From Donghicola tyrosinivorans (GTDB taxonomy: Bacteria > Pseudomonadota > Alphaproteobacteria > Rhodobacterales > Rhodobacteraceae), in NCBI RefSeq assembly GCF_003003355.1, contig NZ_PVTQ01000027.1, positions 1-32,349 on the forward strand: a DNA stretch of 32,349 nt, given 5' to 3'. Below the pieces are notes generated by a model that made no database searches, had not been told where the DNA came from, and was given only the letters and a program-made list of their open reading frames with translations. Below, piece by piece: positions 23,821 to 30,702 of the stretch (positions within the stretch are counted from its first letter, which is position 1; each line of letters begins with the position of its first letter). The position numbers and the translations under genes were made by a program.

Positions 23821-24647
23821 CCGGACGGGATGTGATCCGTCACCCAGGCCCTGCCGCCATCGCGCCCTATAGCGTGGCGCGGGGCACGGCGCGGCGGGTG
23901 CAGGTGACGCTGCCGAAAGGCGCAGTACTGATGCAGGCGGTTGGCGAAGCGATGGATGCGGCTGGTTGTGACAGCGGGATTATGGTGTTTGACGGGCTGG
24001 CCCTTGGGGCCTTTGATTTCGTCATGCCCGGCCCGTCGAATGATGGCGTTCATGCCGCATGGTATAGCGCCACCCACAGCCGCGCCTCTGGAACCATCAC
24101 CGATGGCACTGCGATTATTGGCAAAAGGGATGGCGCGTGGTGGCTGCATTGTCATGCGGTCTGGACCTCTGAAAACGGACGAGAGATCGGCCACCTGCTG
24201 CCTGATGCTGTGACGCTGGCCGCTGACTGCACCGTGACCTTGGTGGCCTTTGACGGAGGCGCGTTTGACGTGTCGATGAACGAAGAGACCCTGTTCCCGA
24301 TCTTTCACCCCACCGGCGGGACAAAGACCGGCAACGCGGTGATTGCCAAGCTGAACCCCCATGTGGACGCCCATGACGCGATCACGCGCATCATCCACCA
24401 AACCGGCTTTGGCCGCGCCACGGTCTACGGCATCGGCAGTCTGATCGGCGCGCATTTCGCGGATGCGCCATCTATGGCCTCGCCCATCTCTGAGGTGCTA
24501 ATCGCCCCGCAGGCCACTTGGGATGGGGCGCTGACCCTACCGATGATCTGTGTTGATCCCGCAGGCCAGCAGTTCGCGGGGGAACTGACGCCCGGGACCT
24601 CGCCCGTCTGCGTCACGTTTGAATTGTTGGTGATGGAAGAGACCTGA
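23817..24647 (+). CDS. Tandem PCC/DUF296-domain protein of the catabolic operon
   Basis: A 276-aa cytosolic protein that appears to hold two PCC (formerly DUF296) domains, about residues 20-150 and 165-275. The first has the characteristic histidine-containing strand WWLHCHAVW and GREIGHLLPDAVTLA, then EETLFPIFHP. The second is more divergent. PCC domains form trimers with a histidine-lined pocket; bacterial members have no settled biochemistry. Its four-base overlap with the ligase means it belongs to the pathway. A hydrolase, isomerase or CoA-ester-handling role is possible, but no reaction can be named. Confidence 0.7.
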   Translation: MTGRDVIRHPGPAAIAPYSVARGTARRVQVTLPKGAVLMQAVGEAMDAAGCDSGIMVFDGLALGAFDFVMPGPSNDGVHAAWYSATHSRASGTITDGTAIIGKRDGAWWLHCHAVWTSENGREIGHLLPDAVTLAADCTVTLVAFDGGAFDVSMNEETLFPIFHPTGGTKTGNAVIAKLNPHVDAHDAITRIIHQTGFGRATVYGIGSLIGAHFADAPSMASPISEVLIAPQATWDGALTLPMICVDPAGQQFAGELTPGTSPVCVTFELLVMEET

Positions 24648-24663
24648 AACGCCCGATCGGCGA

Positions 24664-24750
24664 AGAAAAAAGGCGACGCACAAGGGAGGAGAAGATGTGC
24701 GCCGCCTGAAATGTCAGATGGCATCAGGGAGGAGGAGAGACACCATCTAT
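24664..24750 (-). ncRNA. CcsR/cuckoo-type anti-Shine-Dalgarno sRNA, copy A
   Basis: On the minus strand there are two hairpins. The 5' hairpin (24748-24716) has stem CCATCT/AGATGG and a 17-nt loop containing CTCCTCCTCCC. The 3' hairpin (24706-24672) has arms 24696-24706 and 24672-24682, an 11-bp stem with one C-A mismatch, and a loop with TTCTCCTCCC. It is followed by TTTTTTCTT, a rho-independent terminator. A second copy at 29332 differs by compensating base changes in both stems. Two CCUCCUCCC-loop hairpins define Rhodobacter CcsR RNAs, which are stress-related. The usual upstream DUF1127 gene is absent here. The loops could pair with mRNA ribosome sites. The 5' end is approximate. Confidence 0.8.
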
Positions 24751-24759
24751 GCACTCAGG

Positions 24760-24803
24760 ATGACGTGTCCCCGTTCCCCGGGCAACACAACTTGCTGCAA
24801 CGC
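24760..24803 (-). promoter_or_regulatory. Conserved upstream blocks of sRNA copy A
   Basis: Read on the minus strand, GCGTTGCAGCA (24803-24793) and GTCAT (24764-24760) are separated by 28 nt. Exactly the same spacing and near-identical blocks precede copy B. They probably mark the promoter; the sigma factor is not clear. Confidence 0.45.
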
Positions 24804-25179
24804 AGCGATAACATGCGTGATAATCTGGGTTTTTGCCTGACATTTAGGCAATTCGGCGCACTTAGGTCGCTGCGGTGTGATCTGCTTGATTCTTTTGCGA
24901 GCAAACGAAAACGACATCCGATTGATTTTGAAGCAAAATCTTGCAACGCCATCAGATGGCTTTGCAAAACCTCAACCTCGATTCTTGCGATGAGGAAACA
25001 GGCAAGGTTCCTGTGTTGGAGGCTCAGTTCGCCTCAGCCACACCAGCTAAAGTGAATCTAGCGCCTGCCGTTTCACCACAGGGCAGAGGAAATCCCGCCC
25101 CATGCTGCGCCAAAACCTTGCCTGAGACTAACCTTTGGCGATAGCATCAGGCATTCCGCCAATAAATAAAGGGGCATCT
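24804..25179. other. Gene-free interval between sRNA A and the NUDIX gene
   Basis: I see no credible gene here. One palindrome stands out: GCCATC-A-GATGGC at 24948-24960, flanked by TTGCAA at 24941-24946 and 24962-24967. It could be a protein-binding site. The remainder is leader sequence for the NUDIX gene. Confidence 0.4.
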
Positions 25180-25641
25180 GTGAAGCCATCCTTCAACGAA
25201 TTCGTCCAAAACTATATCCGCCCTCTGGTGCAACGACCCGAGGCATTGCAGACCGCTGCCCTGTGCTACCGCTACACCAAAACCGGAGCAAAGCAGGTTC
25301 TGCTGATCACCAGCCGCGGCACAGGCCGCTGGGTCATCCCCAAAGGCTGGACCATGCGCGGCATGGACGCCGCCGGTGCCGCCTTAGTTGAGGCATGGGA
25401 AGAAGCGGGCGTACGCCCTGCCGCCACCCCCATTGCGCCGATCGGACATTTTCTTTACCGAAAGATCAAATCCAGCGGCCTGCCCGTCCGCGTCAAGGTG
25501 CTGGTCTACCCTGTTGAGGTCGCCACCCTCAAAGACGAATTTCCCGAGGCAAATCAACGCACACGCCGTTGGGTTAGCCCTGACGAGGCCGCATCGATGG
25601 TCGCCGAACCGGGCCTGCAATCGATATTTCGGCAAATGTGA
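25180..25641 (+). CDS. NUDIX hydrolase, DIPP-like
   Basis: A 153-aa NUDIX-fold protein. The box spans Gly56 to Val78 (PKGWTMRGMDAAGAALVE, then AWEEAGV). The catalytic acidic residues Glu71, Glu74 and Glu75 are present, but the first Glu is Met62 and the Arg is Val70, a variation seen in diphosphoinositol-polyphosphate-phosphohydrolase-like bacterial members. It probably cleaves a nucleoside- or polyphosphate-type diphosphate. The start is GTG 25180 with AAAGGGG upstream; an in-frame TTG at 25135 would add 15 residues. It precedes the phosphate transporter by 80 bp on the same strand; a phosphate link is possible but unproven. Confidence 0.85.
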   Translation: MKPSFNEFVQNYIRPLVQRPEALQTAALCYRYTKTGAKQVLLITSRGTGRWVIPKGWTMRGMDAAGAALVEAWEEAGVRPAATPIAPIGHFLYRKIKSSGLPVRVKVLVYPVEVATLKDEFPEANQRTRRWVSPDEAASMVAEPGLQSIFRQM

Positions 25642-25663
25642 CAGACAAATATGACGTTCACAA

Positions 25664-25686
25664 AAACGTTGTAAAACTGTTACAAT
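25664..25686 (+). promoter_or_regulatory. PHO-box-like site upstream of the phosphate transporter
   Basis: Two 11-bp units, ACGTTGTAAAA and CTGTTACAATT, resemble the PhoB box (CTGTCATAAAA then CTGTCACAT) at about 14 of 20 positions. They also contain the dyad TTGTAA-AACTG-TTACAA at 25669-25685. The site is ~36-58 bp before ATG 25722. In Sinorhizobium meliloti PhoB represses pit through such a site. Confidence 0.4.
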
Positions 25687-25721
25687 TGAATTAGCGCCCC
25701 TCCCAACGTCAGGAGGGCAAT

Positions 25722-27212
25722 ATGTCTAACAACAATATCGACCCAAGCCATCTGGAAACGCTGGATCGCGATCTGGGGCGTCTTTCCACGCTGGAACAAG
25801 CCACCTCTTATGTCGCCCGTCCGATGATCGGTCTGGGGATCGGCCTGATCTTTGTGGTCTTTGCGGCCATTCTGGCGGCAATGGTCTTTGGTCATGCCAA
25901 CAACACGCTGGTCGTCGTAATCGCCGCCGCCTTCGGCGCATATATGGCGCTGAACATCGGTGCGAACGACGTGGCCAACAACATGGGCCCCGCCGTGGGC
26001 GCGAATGCACTGACCATGGGCGGGGCGATTGCCATCGCGGTGGTCTTTGAAAGCGCGGGCGCGTTGATTGCGGGCGGCGATGTGGTCTCGACCATCGCGA
26101 AAGGCATTATTGCCCCTGAAAGCATGGGCACCTCTGGCGCATTCATCACAGCGATGATGGCGGCGCTTTTGGCCTCGGCCCTTTGGGTGAACCTTGCCAC
26201 TTGGATCGGCGCACCGGTGTCGACCACCCACTCGGTCGTGGGCGGCGTCATGGGTGCTGGCATCGCGGCTGCGGGCTTTTCGGCGGTCAGCTGGGACAAA
26301 ATGGGCGCGATTGCGGCCAGCTGGGTGATCTCGCCCTTGTTGGGTGGTTTGATCGCAGCCCTGTTCTTGTGGTTCATCAAAAGCGCCATCATCTATAAAG
26401 AAGACAAGATCGCTGCGGCCCGTCGCTGGGTGCCCGTTCTGGTCGGCATCATGGGCGGTGCCTTCGCCACCTATATCGCCGTCAAAGGTATCAAAAAGCT
26501 GATCAAGATCAGCATGGGCGATGCGGTTCTGATCGGTATCGGCGCAGCTATCCTGATCTGGCTGGTGATGATCCCAATCGTCCGCAAGCAGTCCGAAGGG
26601 CTGGAAAACCGCAACAAGTCGCTGAAGGTCCTGTTCGGCATTCCGCTGATCGTCTCGGCCGCGCTGCTTAGCTTTGCCCACGGGGCGAACGATGTGGCGA
26701 ACGCTGTGGGTCCGCTGGCGGCGATCGTGCAAGCCTCGACCACCGGTGATTTCACCCATTCGTTCGGCATCCCTCACTGGGTGATGATCATCGGCGCGCT
26801 GGGGATCTCGTTCGGTCTGTTCCTCTTCGGCCCCAAGCTGATCAAGATGGTCGGTAACCAGATCACCAAGCTGAACCCGATGCGTGCCTACTGTGTGGCT
26901 CTGTCGGCGGCGATTACTGTGATCGTGGCCAGCTGGCTGGGTCTGCCCGTTAGCTCGACCCACATTGCGGTGGGCGGCGTCTTTGGCGTGGGCTTTTTCC
27001 GTGAATGGGACACCGAGCGCCGTATGCGCAAAGCCATGGCCACCGTGCCTGGTGCTTCGCGGGTGGCCCCTGAAGAGCGTCGCCGCCGTAAGCTGGTCCG
27101 CCGCTCGCACTTTATGACCATCGTGGCCGCTTGGCTGATCACCGTACCCGCAGCCGCGCTGCTGTCGGCGGGGCTCTTCGCTGTGATCCGCGGTGTTATG
27201 GGCACCTCGTAA
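25722..27212 (+). CDS. pit: PiT-family inorganic phosphate transporter
   Basis: A 496-aa polytopic membrane protein with the two inverted PiT signature repeats, NIGANDVANNMGPAVGANAL near residue 76 and FAHGANDVANAVGPLAAI near residue 316. Membrane segments flank a cytoplasmic loop. It imports phosphate, probably as metal-phosphate, with H+ or Na+ symport: a low-affinity, constitutive-type system. CAGGAGGG precedes ATG 25722. A strong terminator follows. There is no phoU-like DUF47 partner gene next to it. Confidence 0.93.
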   Translation: MSNNNIDPSHLETLDRDLGRLSTLEQATSYVARPMIGLGIGLIFVVFAAILAAMVFGHANNTLVVVIAAAFGAYMALNIGANDVANNMGPAVGANALTMGGAIAIAVVFESAGALIAGGDVVSTIAKGIIAPESMGTSGAFITAMMAALLASALWVNLATWIGAPVSTTHSVVGGVMGAGIAAAGFSAVSWDKMGAIAASWVISPLLGGLIAALFLWFIKSAIIYKEDKIAAARRWVPVLVGIMGGAFATYIAVKGIKKLIKISMGDAVLIGIGAAILIWLVMIPIVRKQSEGLENRNKSLKVLFGIPLIVSAALLSFAHGANDVANAVGPLAAIVQASTTGDFTHSFGIPHWVMIIGALGISFGLFLFGPKLIKMVGNQITKLNPMRAYCVALSAAITVIVASWLGLPVSSTHIAVGGVFGVGFFREWDTERRMRKAMATVPGASRVAPEERRRRKLVRRSHFMTIVAAWLITVPAAALLSAGLFAVIRGVMGTS

Positions 27213-27233
27213 CCCACGCGACTTACTGTCTAA

Positions 27234-27261
27234 GGGCCGCCCCGCAACGGGCGGCCCTTTT
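27234..27261 (+). terminator. Rho-independent terminator of pit
   Basis: GGGCCGCCC (27234-27242) and GGGCGGCCC (27249-27257) form a perfect 9-bp stem with a 6-nt loop, extended by AA/TT, followed by TTTTGCTTTT. Confidence 0.9.
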
Positions 27262-27285
27262 GCTTTTGGGTAATGCGTTTGGCCC

Positions 27286-27687
27286 TTAGCCCTCGCCCGT
27301 GCAGACCTGCGCAGCGATAGCGGCTTTGTCGATCACCGACGTGACGGTCTGGATTTTGCCGTCTGCAAATTCGTAAAAGACGTTCTCGGTAAACTGCACC
27401 CGCTTGCCGTTGACCGGCAGATCGAACAGATCGCCGACGGGCGTGCAGTCAAAGGTCAGATGCGCCGCTATCCAAGGCGGATCGCAGATCAGGCGACCGA
27501 TATTGAAAGTCAAATCAGGGATCGCTTGGAAGTCCCCGATCAGCATTTTCCGATACCCCTCAAGCCCGATCAAAGTGCCGTTGTAGGACGCCGTCTCCGA
27601 GACATACTGGTGCAGGTTCTGCCAGTCCTGCCCGTTAAGGCAGGCAATATAGCCGGTATAGGCGGCAATGATCTGGTCGCGGGTCAT
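27286..27687 (-). CDS. SnoaL-like / NTF2-fold protein
   Basis: A 133-aa single-domain protein of the SnoaL-like ester cyclase type (NTF2-like cone). Typical features are an N-terminal helix, IIAAYTGYIACLNGQDWQNL, the segment GLEGYRKMLIGDFQAIPDL, and an ending VFYEFADGKIQTVTSVIDK. Members of this group bind small hydrophobic ligands or isomerise them; many lack a known role. AAAGGACG precedes ATG 27687. It is divergent from the rsmB-like gene, with a ~180-bp shared upstream region and no clear motif in it. Confidence 0.8.
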   Translation of the reverse strand: MTRDQIIAAYTGYIACLNGQDWQNLHQYVSETASYNGTLIGLEGYRKMLIGDFQAIPDLTFNIGRLICDPPWIAAHLTFDCTPVGDLFDLPVNGKRVQFTENVFYEFADGKIQTVTSVIDKAAIAAQVCTGEG

Positions 27688-27868
27688 GGGCGTCCTTTCG
27701 GCTGGATGGCCAGTTGTATCACGGAACATCGCGGGACAGCACGCCCGCCCTTGCGCCGGTTCCTGCAAAATGCCGGTTTCCAAAAGCGGGTGCGCCCAGT
27801 AAACACGCGCTGATGGCTCTGCCTTTGCGCAGAACCCGTTTGTTTTGCCCCAATATGATCGTCCGACC

Positions 27869-29194
27869 ATGACCCCTGCTGCCCGCTTGCAAGCCACTTT
27901 GATCCTCGCAGAAGAGATCGACACCGTCGCCCGTCCTGCGGATGCGGTGATCTCGGGGTTCTTTCGCGGTAAAAAGGCCTTTGATGATGAGGATCGCGGG
28001 GCCATTCTGGACTTGGTGAATGATCTGCTGCGCCATCAGGCGCGGTTGGATTGGTGGTTGGCCAAACACGGTCGCAAGACCACGCCGCGCAACCGTCTGC
28101 TGGCATGGCTGACCGTGGGTGCCCGTAAGCCCGCTGACCAGATCAAACGCCTGTTTAATGGCGGTAAATTCGCCCCCGAGGCCCTGGCCGATCAGGAATA
28201 CACCCTGCTGATCAAGCTGAAAGGCAGCACGATCCAGCACCCCTCCATGCCAGAGGATGTGCAGGTCGAATGCCCCGAGTGGGCCGCTGGCCCCTTGCGC
28301 GACCGATTCGGTGCAGATTTCGGGACCGAGATGGCCGCCCTGCTGACGCCCCCTGCACTGGATGTGCGGGTTAACACGGTCAAGACCACCCCGAAAGAGG
28401 TCCTGCACGAGTTGACCGCACTGGGGCTTGAGGCAGACCCCCTGCCCCGGGCAGCCAATGGTATCCGCATCAGCCAGCGCATGGCCCTGTCCCGCCTGCC
28501 TGCCCTGAAGCGCGGAGAGATCGAGATTCAGGACGAAGGCTCGCAACTGGTGGCGATGTTGGTTGATGCCCAACCGGGCGAGCGGGTGGTGGACTTTTGC
28601 GCCGGTGCCGGCGGCAAGACCTTGGCCATCGCGACCCAGATGAACAACAAGGGCCATATCGTGGCCTGTGATGTGAACGAAGGCCGCCTGAAGCGCTGCG
28701 CCGAGCGGATGCGCAAGGCCGGTCTGCACAATGGCGAGACACGTCTTCTGGCCAGTGAGACAGACCGCTGGGTCAAACGTCGCAAAGGCGGCTATGATCG
28801 CGTCTTGGTCGATGCGCCCTGTAGCGGCACAGGCACTTGGCGCCGCAACCCCGACGCCCGCTGGCGCGCGCCTGAGGAAAAGGGTCTGGAGGCGCTGGTG
28901 GCGCTGCAAGCCCGCATTCTGGCTAGCGCCGCGCGGCTGGTCAAACCGGGTGGACGGCTGGTTTATGCGACGTGCTCGTTGCTGACAGAAGAGAATGAGG
29001 CCCAAGTGGCCGGTTTTCTGGCCGCCAATCCTGCGTTTCGGGTTGTTCCTTTGCCCGAGGTCGCGCCGCAAATCACAGACTCGGCCCATCCGGAGTTCCT
29101 GTCTCTGACCCCCGCCCGTCACGACACTGACGGCTTTTTCGCCGCAGTTTTGCGACGGGATGATGGCGTGGTGACGGCTGAGACCCCTGCCTGA
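27869..29194 (+). CDS. RsmB/NOP-family RNA m5C methyltransferase
   Basis: A 441-aa protein. The N-terminal NusB-like helical domain is about residues 1-140, then the Rossmann methyltransferase. The SAM motif is VVDFCAGAGGKT (240-251). The two catalytic cysteines of the family are Cys318 (DAPCSGTG) and Cys369 (YATCSLL). It transfers a methyl group to C5 of cytosine in rRNA, probably 16S as in RsmB. ATG 27869 was chosen because upstream in-frame TTG 27845 adds only eight residues without a ribosome site; neither start has a strong one. Confidence 0.9.
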   Translation: MTPAARLQATLILAEEIDTVARPADAVISGFFRGKKAFDDEDRGAILDLVNDLLRHQARLDWWLAKHGRKTTPRNRLLAWLTVGARKPADQIKRLFNGGKFAPEALADQEYTLLIKLKGSTIQHPSMPEDVQVECPEWAAGPLRDRFGADFGTEMAALLTPPALDVRVNTVKTTPKEVLHELTALGLEADPLPRAANGIRISQRMALSRLPALKRGEIEIQDEGSQLVAMLVDAQPGERVVDFCAGAGGKTLAIATQMNNKGHIVACDVNEGRLKRCAERMRKAGLHNGETRLLASETDRWVKRRKGGYDRVLVDAPCSGTGTWRRNPDARWRAPEEKGLEALVALQARILASAARLVKPGGRLVYATCSLLTEENEAQVAGFLAANPAFRVVPLPEVAPQITDSAHPEFLSLTPARHDTDGFFAAVLRRDDGVVTAETPA

Positions 29195-29229
29195 TCAGAC
29201 TTCTTCGCCCTAAGTTATATTGACGCGAA

Positions 29230-29249
29230 CGCCCCTGTTGTCGGGGGCG
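29230..29249 (+). terminator. Terminator-like hairpin after the methyltransferase gene
   Basis: CGCCCC / GGGGCG form a 6-bp stem with an 8-nt loop. No T-run follows directly; a second hairpin in the repeat at 29254 does end near TATTTTT. Confidence 0.45.
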
Positions 29250-29253
29250 CAAA

Positions 29254-29283
29254 GCGGGGCTCTGCCCCGCACCCCGAGGTATT
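29254..29283 (+). repeat. 30-bp extragenic repeat, copy 1
   Basis: The unit is a hairpin (GCGGGGC-TCT-GCCCCGC) followed by ACCCCGAGGTATT. It is identical over 30 bp, in inverted orientation, to 31648-31677. In this copy it is followed by TTTGCC and may double as a terminator. Confidence 0.75.
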
Positions 29284-29331
29284 TTTGCCAAGATGAAAGC
29301 AGCATTGGCTTTGGTTTTAAAGGGTGGGGAA

Positions 29332-29420
29332 ATAAAAAAGGCGACACACAAGGGAGGAGGAGATGTGTGCCGCCTGAATTTTCCAGATAACGTCAGGGAG
29401 GAGGAGAGACGCTATCTACT
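29332..29420 (-). ncRNA. CcsR/cuckoo-type anti-Shine-Dalgarno sRNA, copy B
   Basis: Same architecture as copy A. The 5' hairpin (29417-29385) has stem TATCT/AGATA plus CG/CG beyond a mismatch. The 3' hairpin (29374-29340) has CACACA/TGTGTG and GGCG/CGCC arms and is followed by TTTTTTATTT. Both loops carry CTCCTCCTCCC. Relative to copy A, one G-C pair in each stem becomes A-T on both sides, while the loops stay nearly fixed. This is direct evidence that the RNA structure is selected. It lies on the same strand as the iol operon, ~160 bp beyond its terminator, so it may also arise from read-through RNA. Confidence 0.8.
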
Positions 29421-29428
29421 CCATCAAT

Positions 29429-29472
29429 ATGACGCTGCCTTTTGTTGCCAACAACGGTTAATGCTGCAATGC
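29429..29472 (-). promoter_or_regulatory. Conserved upstream blocks of sRNA copy B
   Basis: GCATTGCAGCA (29472-29462) and GTCAT (29433-29429) on the minus strand, 28 nt apart, colinear with copy A. The retained spacing suggests each sRNA has its own promoter. The rest of 29195-29629 holds no credible gene. Confidence 0.45.
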
Positions 29473-29576
29473 GGCTATGCGCATGCGGCAACCCTTCTGT
29501 TTGTGGAGCTTCCCGCGACTGCGCGTATTTTACTGGCAACGGGGCCGCAGTGAGGTGATTGCTGTTTGATGTGAAA

Positions 29577-29607
29577 AGCCCCGTCAACTCCATCGGGAGG
29601 CGGGGCT
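29577..29607 (-). terminator. Rho-independent terminator of the iol operon
   Basis: On the minus strand AGCCCCG and CGGGGCT form a 7-bp stem enclosing a 17-nt loop, followed by TTTTCAC. It lies 22 bp past the iolB stop. Confidence 0.75.
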
Positions 29608-29629
29608 ATGTTTGCATTTGGGGGACTGT

Positions 29630-30424
29630 TTAGAATAGGTGCTCCACCTCAGGCGCGGGAACAAAGCGCCACTTGCGCAGGGGCCCGGCCATGACGTTCA
29701 GGTAGTACATCTCGAACCCATAGGGCGCGCCGCAGGGGTGGTGACCGCGGGGAACGCAGACCACATCACCGTCCTTAACGGCCATCGTCTCATCCAGCTG
29801 ACCATCGTCGGTGTAAACCCGTTGGATGCCAAAGCCATCGGCGGGGTTCAGACGATGGTAATAGGTCTCTTCCAGATAGGTGATGCGCGGGAAGTCATCT
29901 TCGTCATGACGATGGCTGGGGAAGGACGACCAGTGCCCTGCAGGGGTGAACACCTCAGTCACCAAGAGACTGTCGCAATAGTCCTCATTTTCCATCGCGA
30001 TGTTATTGATAAAGCGGGTGTTCACCCCTTCACCGCGCTGGGTCAGGGTGATGCCGTCCGGCCCGATCCGCCGCGCCGCGTGACCGCCCATGCCGGGGGC
30101 CGAGCAGACCGCAATGGTGCAATCGGTGGTCGCCTCAGCGGTCCAATCCTGTCCGTTCGGCACATAGAGGCAATGGGGCGGGGTCTTTTCGAAGACGCTC
30201 ATCCGCTCGCCCAAAACACCCCAGTCCTGACCGGCTGCGTTGAAGCTGGCCTTTCCTTCGACCATCACCAGAATGACCTCACGATCACCTGTCGCCTCGG
30301 CCACGGTCTCACCCGCCCGAAGACGGTAAAGCGAGAACCCCACATAGCGCCAACCGGCGCTTTCCGGTGTGATCTGATGCACCTTGCCGTGGGTGCCAAA
30401 GGGTTTCTTCAATAGGTCAGCCAT
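29630..30424 (-). CDS. iolB: 5-deoxy-glucuronate isomerase
   Basis: A 264-aa protein of the IolB family, a double cupin. It has histidine-rich metal-site motifs HWSSFPSHRHDEDDFPR in the C-terminal half and VPRGHHPCGAPYGFEMYYL near the end. It converts 5-deoxy-D-glucuronate to 2-deoxy-5-keto-D-gluconate in myo-inositol catabolism. ATG 30424 overlaps the small membrane gene by 8 bp (30417-30424), so they are coupled. It is the last gene of the operon in this window. Confidence 0.93.
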   Translation of the reverse strand: MADLLKKPFGTHGKVHQITPESAGWRYVGFSLYRLRAGETVAEATGDREVILVMVEGKASFNAAGQDWGVLGERMSVFEKTPPHCLYVPNGQDWTAEATTDCTIAVCSAPGMGGHAARRIGPDGITLTQRGEGVNTRFINNIAMENEDYCDSLLVTEVFTPAGHWSSFPSHRHDEDDFPRITYLEETYYHRLNPADGFGIQRVYTDDGQLDETMAVKDGDVVCVPRGHHPCGAPYGFEMYYLNVMAGPLRKWRFVPAPEVEHLF

Positions 30425-30626
30425 CGTCCTTTTCCTTGTCCGCAATCGCGGCGCGATATCCGGGCCCCAGCAACTTGAACGCCGCATAGACCCCCGCCGC
30501 ACCAAACATCAGCGCCCATCCGGGAGAGCCGCTCAGCACCTCCACCAGCGCCCATCCAAGGCACAGTCCCACAATCACGATACGCCGCCACAAAGGCGCA
30601 AAGAACGGATCACTCGGATCGATCAT
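30417..30626 (-). CDS. Small two-helix membrane protein in the iol operon
   Basis: A 69-aa protein with two hydrophobic helices (about residues 15-33 and 36-55) and a charged tail ending AIADKEKDDG. It starts at ATG 30626 after GGGAAG and overlaps the iolB start by 8 bp. I do not recognise a family. The position between iolE and iolB suggests it is cotranscribed with inositol genes; a role in transport or membrane association is only a guess. Confidence 0.65.
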   Translation of the reverse strand: MIDPSDPFFAPLWRRIVIVGLCLGWALVEVLSGSPGWALMFGAAGVYAAFKLLGPGYRAAIADKEKDDG

Positions 30627-30702
30627 CCTGTCTTCCCTCTGGTTGTCCCGCGTGCAGACTGCGCTGGCGCGATCCTGTTTGCAACCGGACCGCGCCGCTT
30701 CT

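Noticed and set aside
25680-27110. A 476-codon open frame on the minus strand opposite pit
   Set aside because: Its translation is rich in His, Asp, Arg and Gln with no domain, as expected for the mirror of a GC-rich coding strand. The plus strand has full PiT signatures, a ribosome site and a terminator.
27719-29122. A 467-codon open frame on the minus strand opposite the RNA methyltransferase
   Set aside because: It mirrors the methyltransferase gene and has no recognisable family; both catalytic cysteine motifs are on the plus strand.
29293-29553. A plus-strand small ORF that contains GGGAGGAGG sequences resembling ribosome sites
   Set aside because: The same bases form covarying hairpin loops of a minus-strand RNA with a terminal U-run, which explains them better; the translation has no similarity to a known protein.
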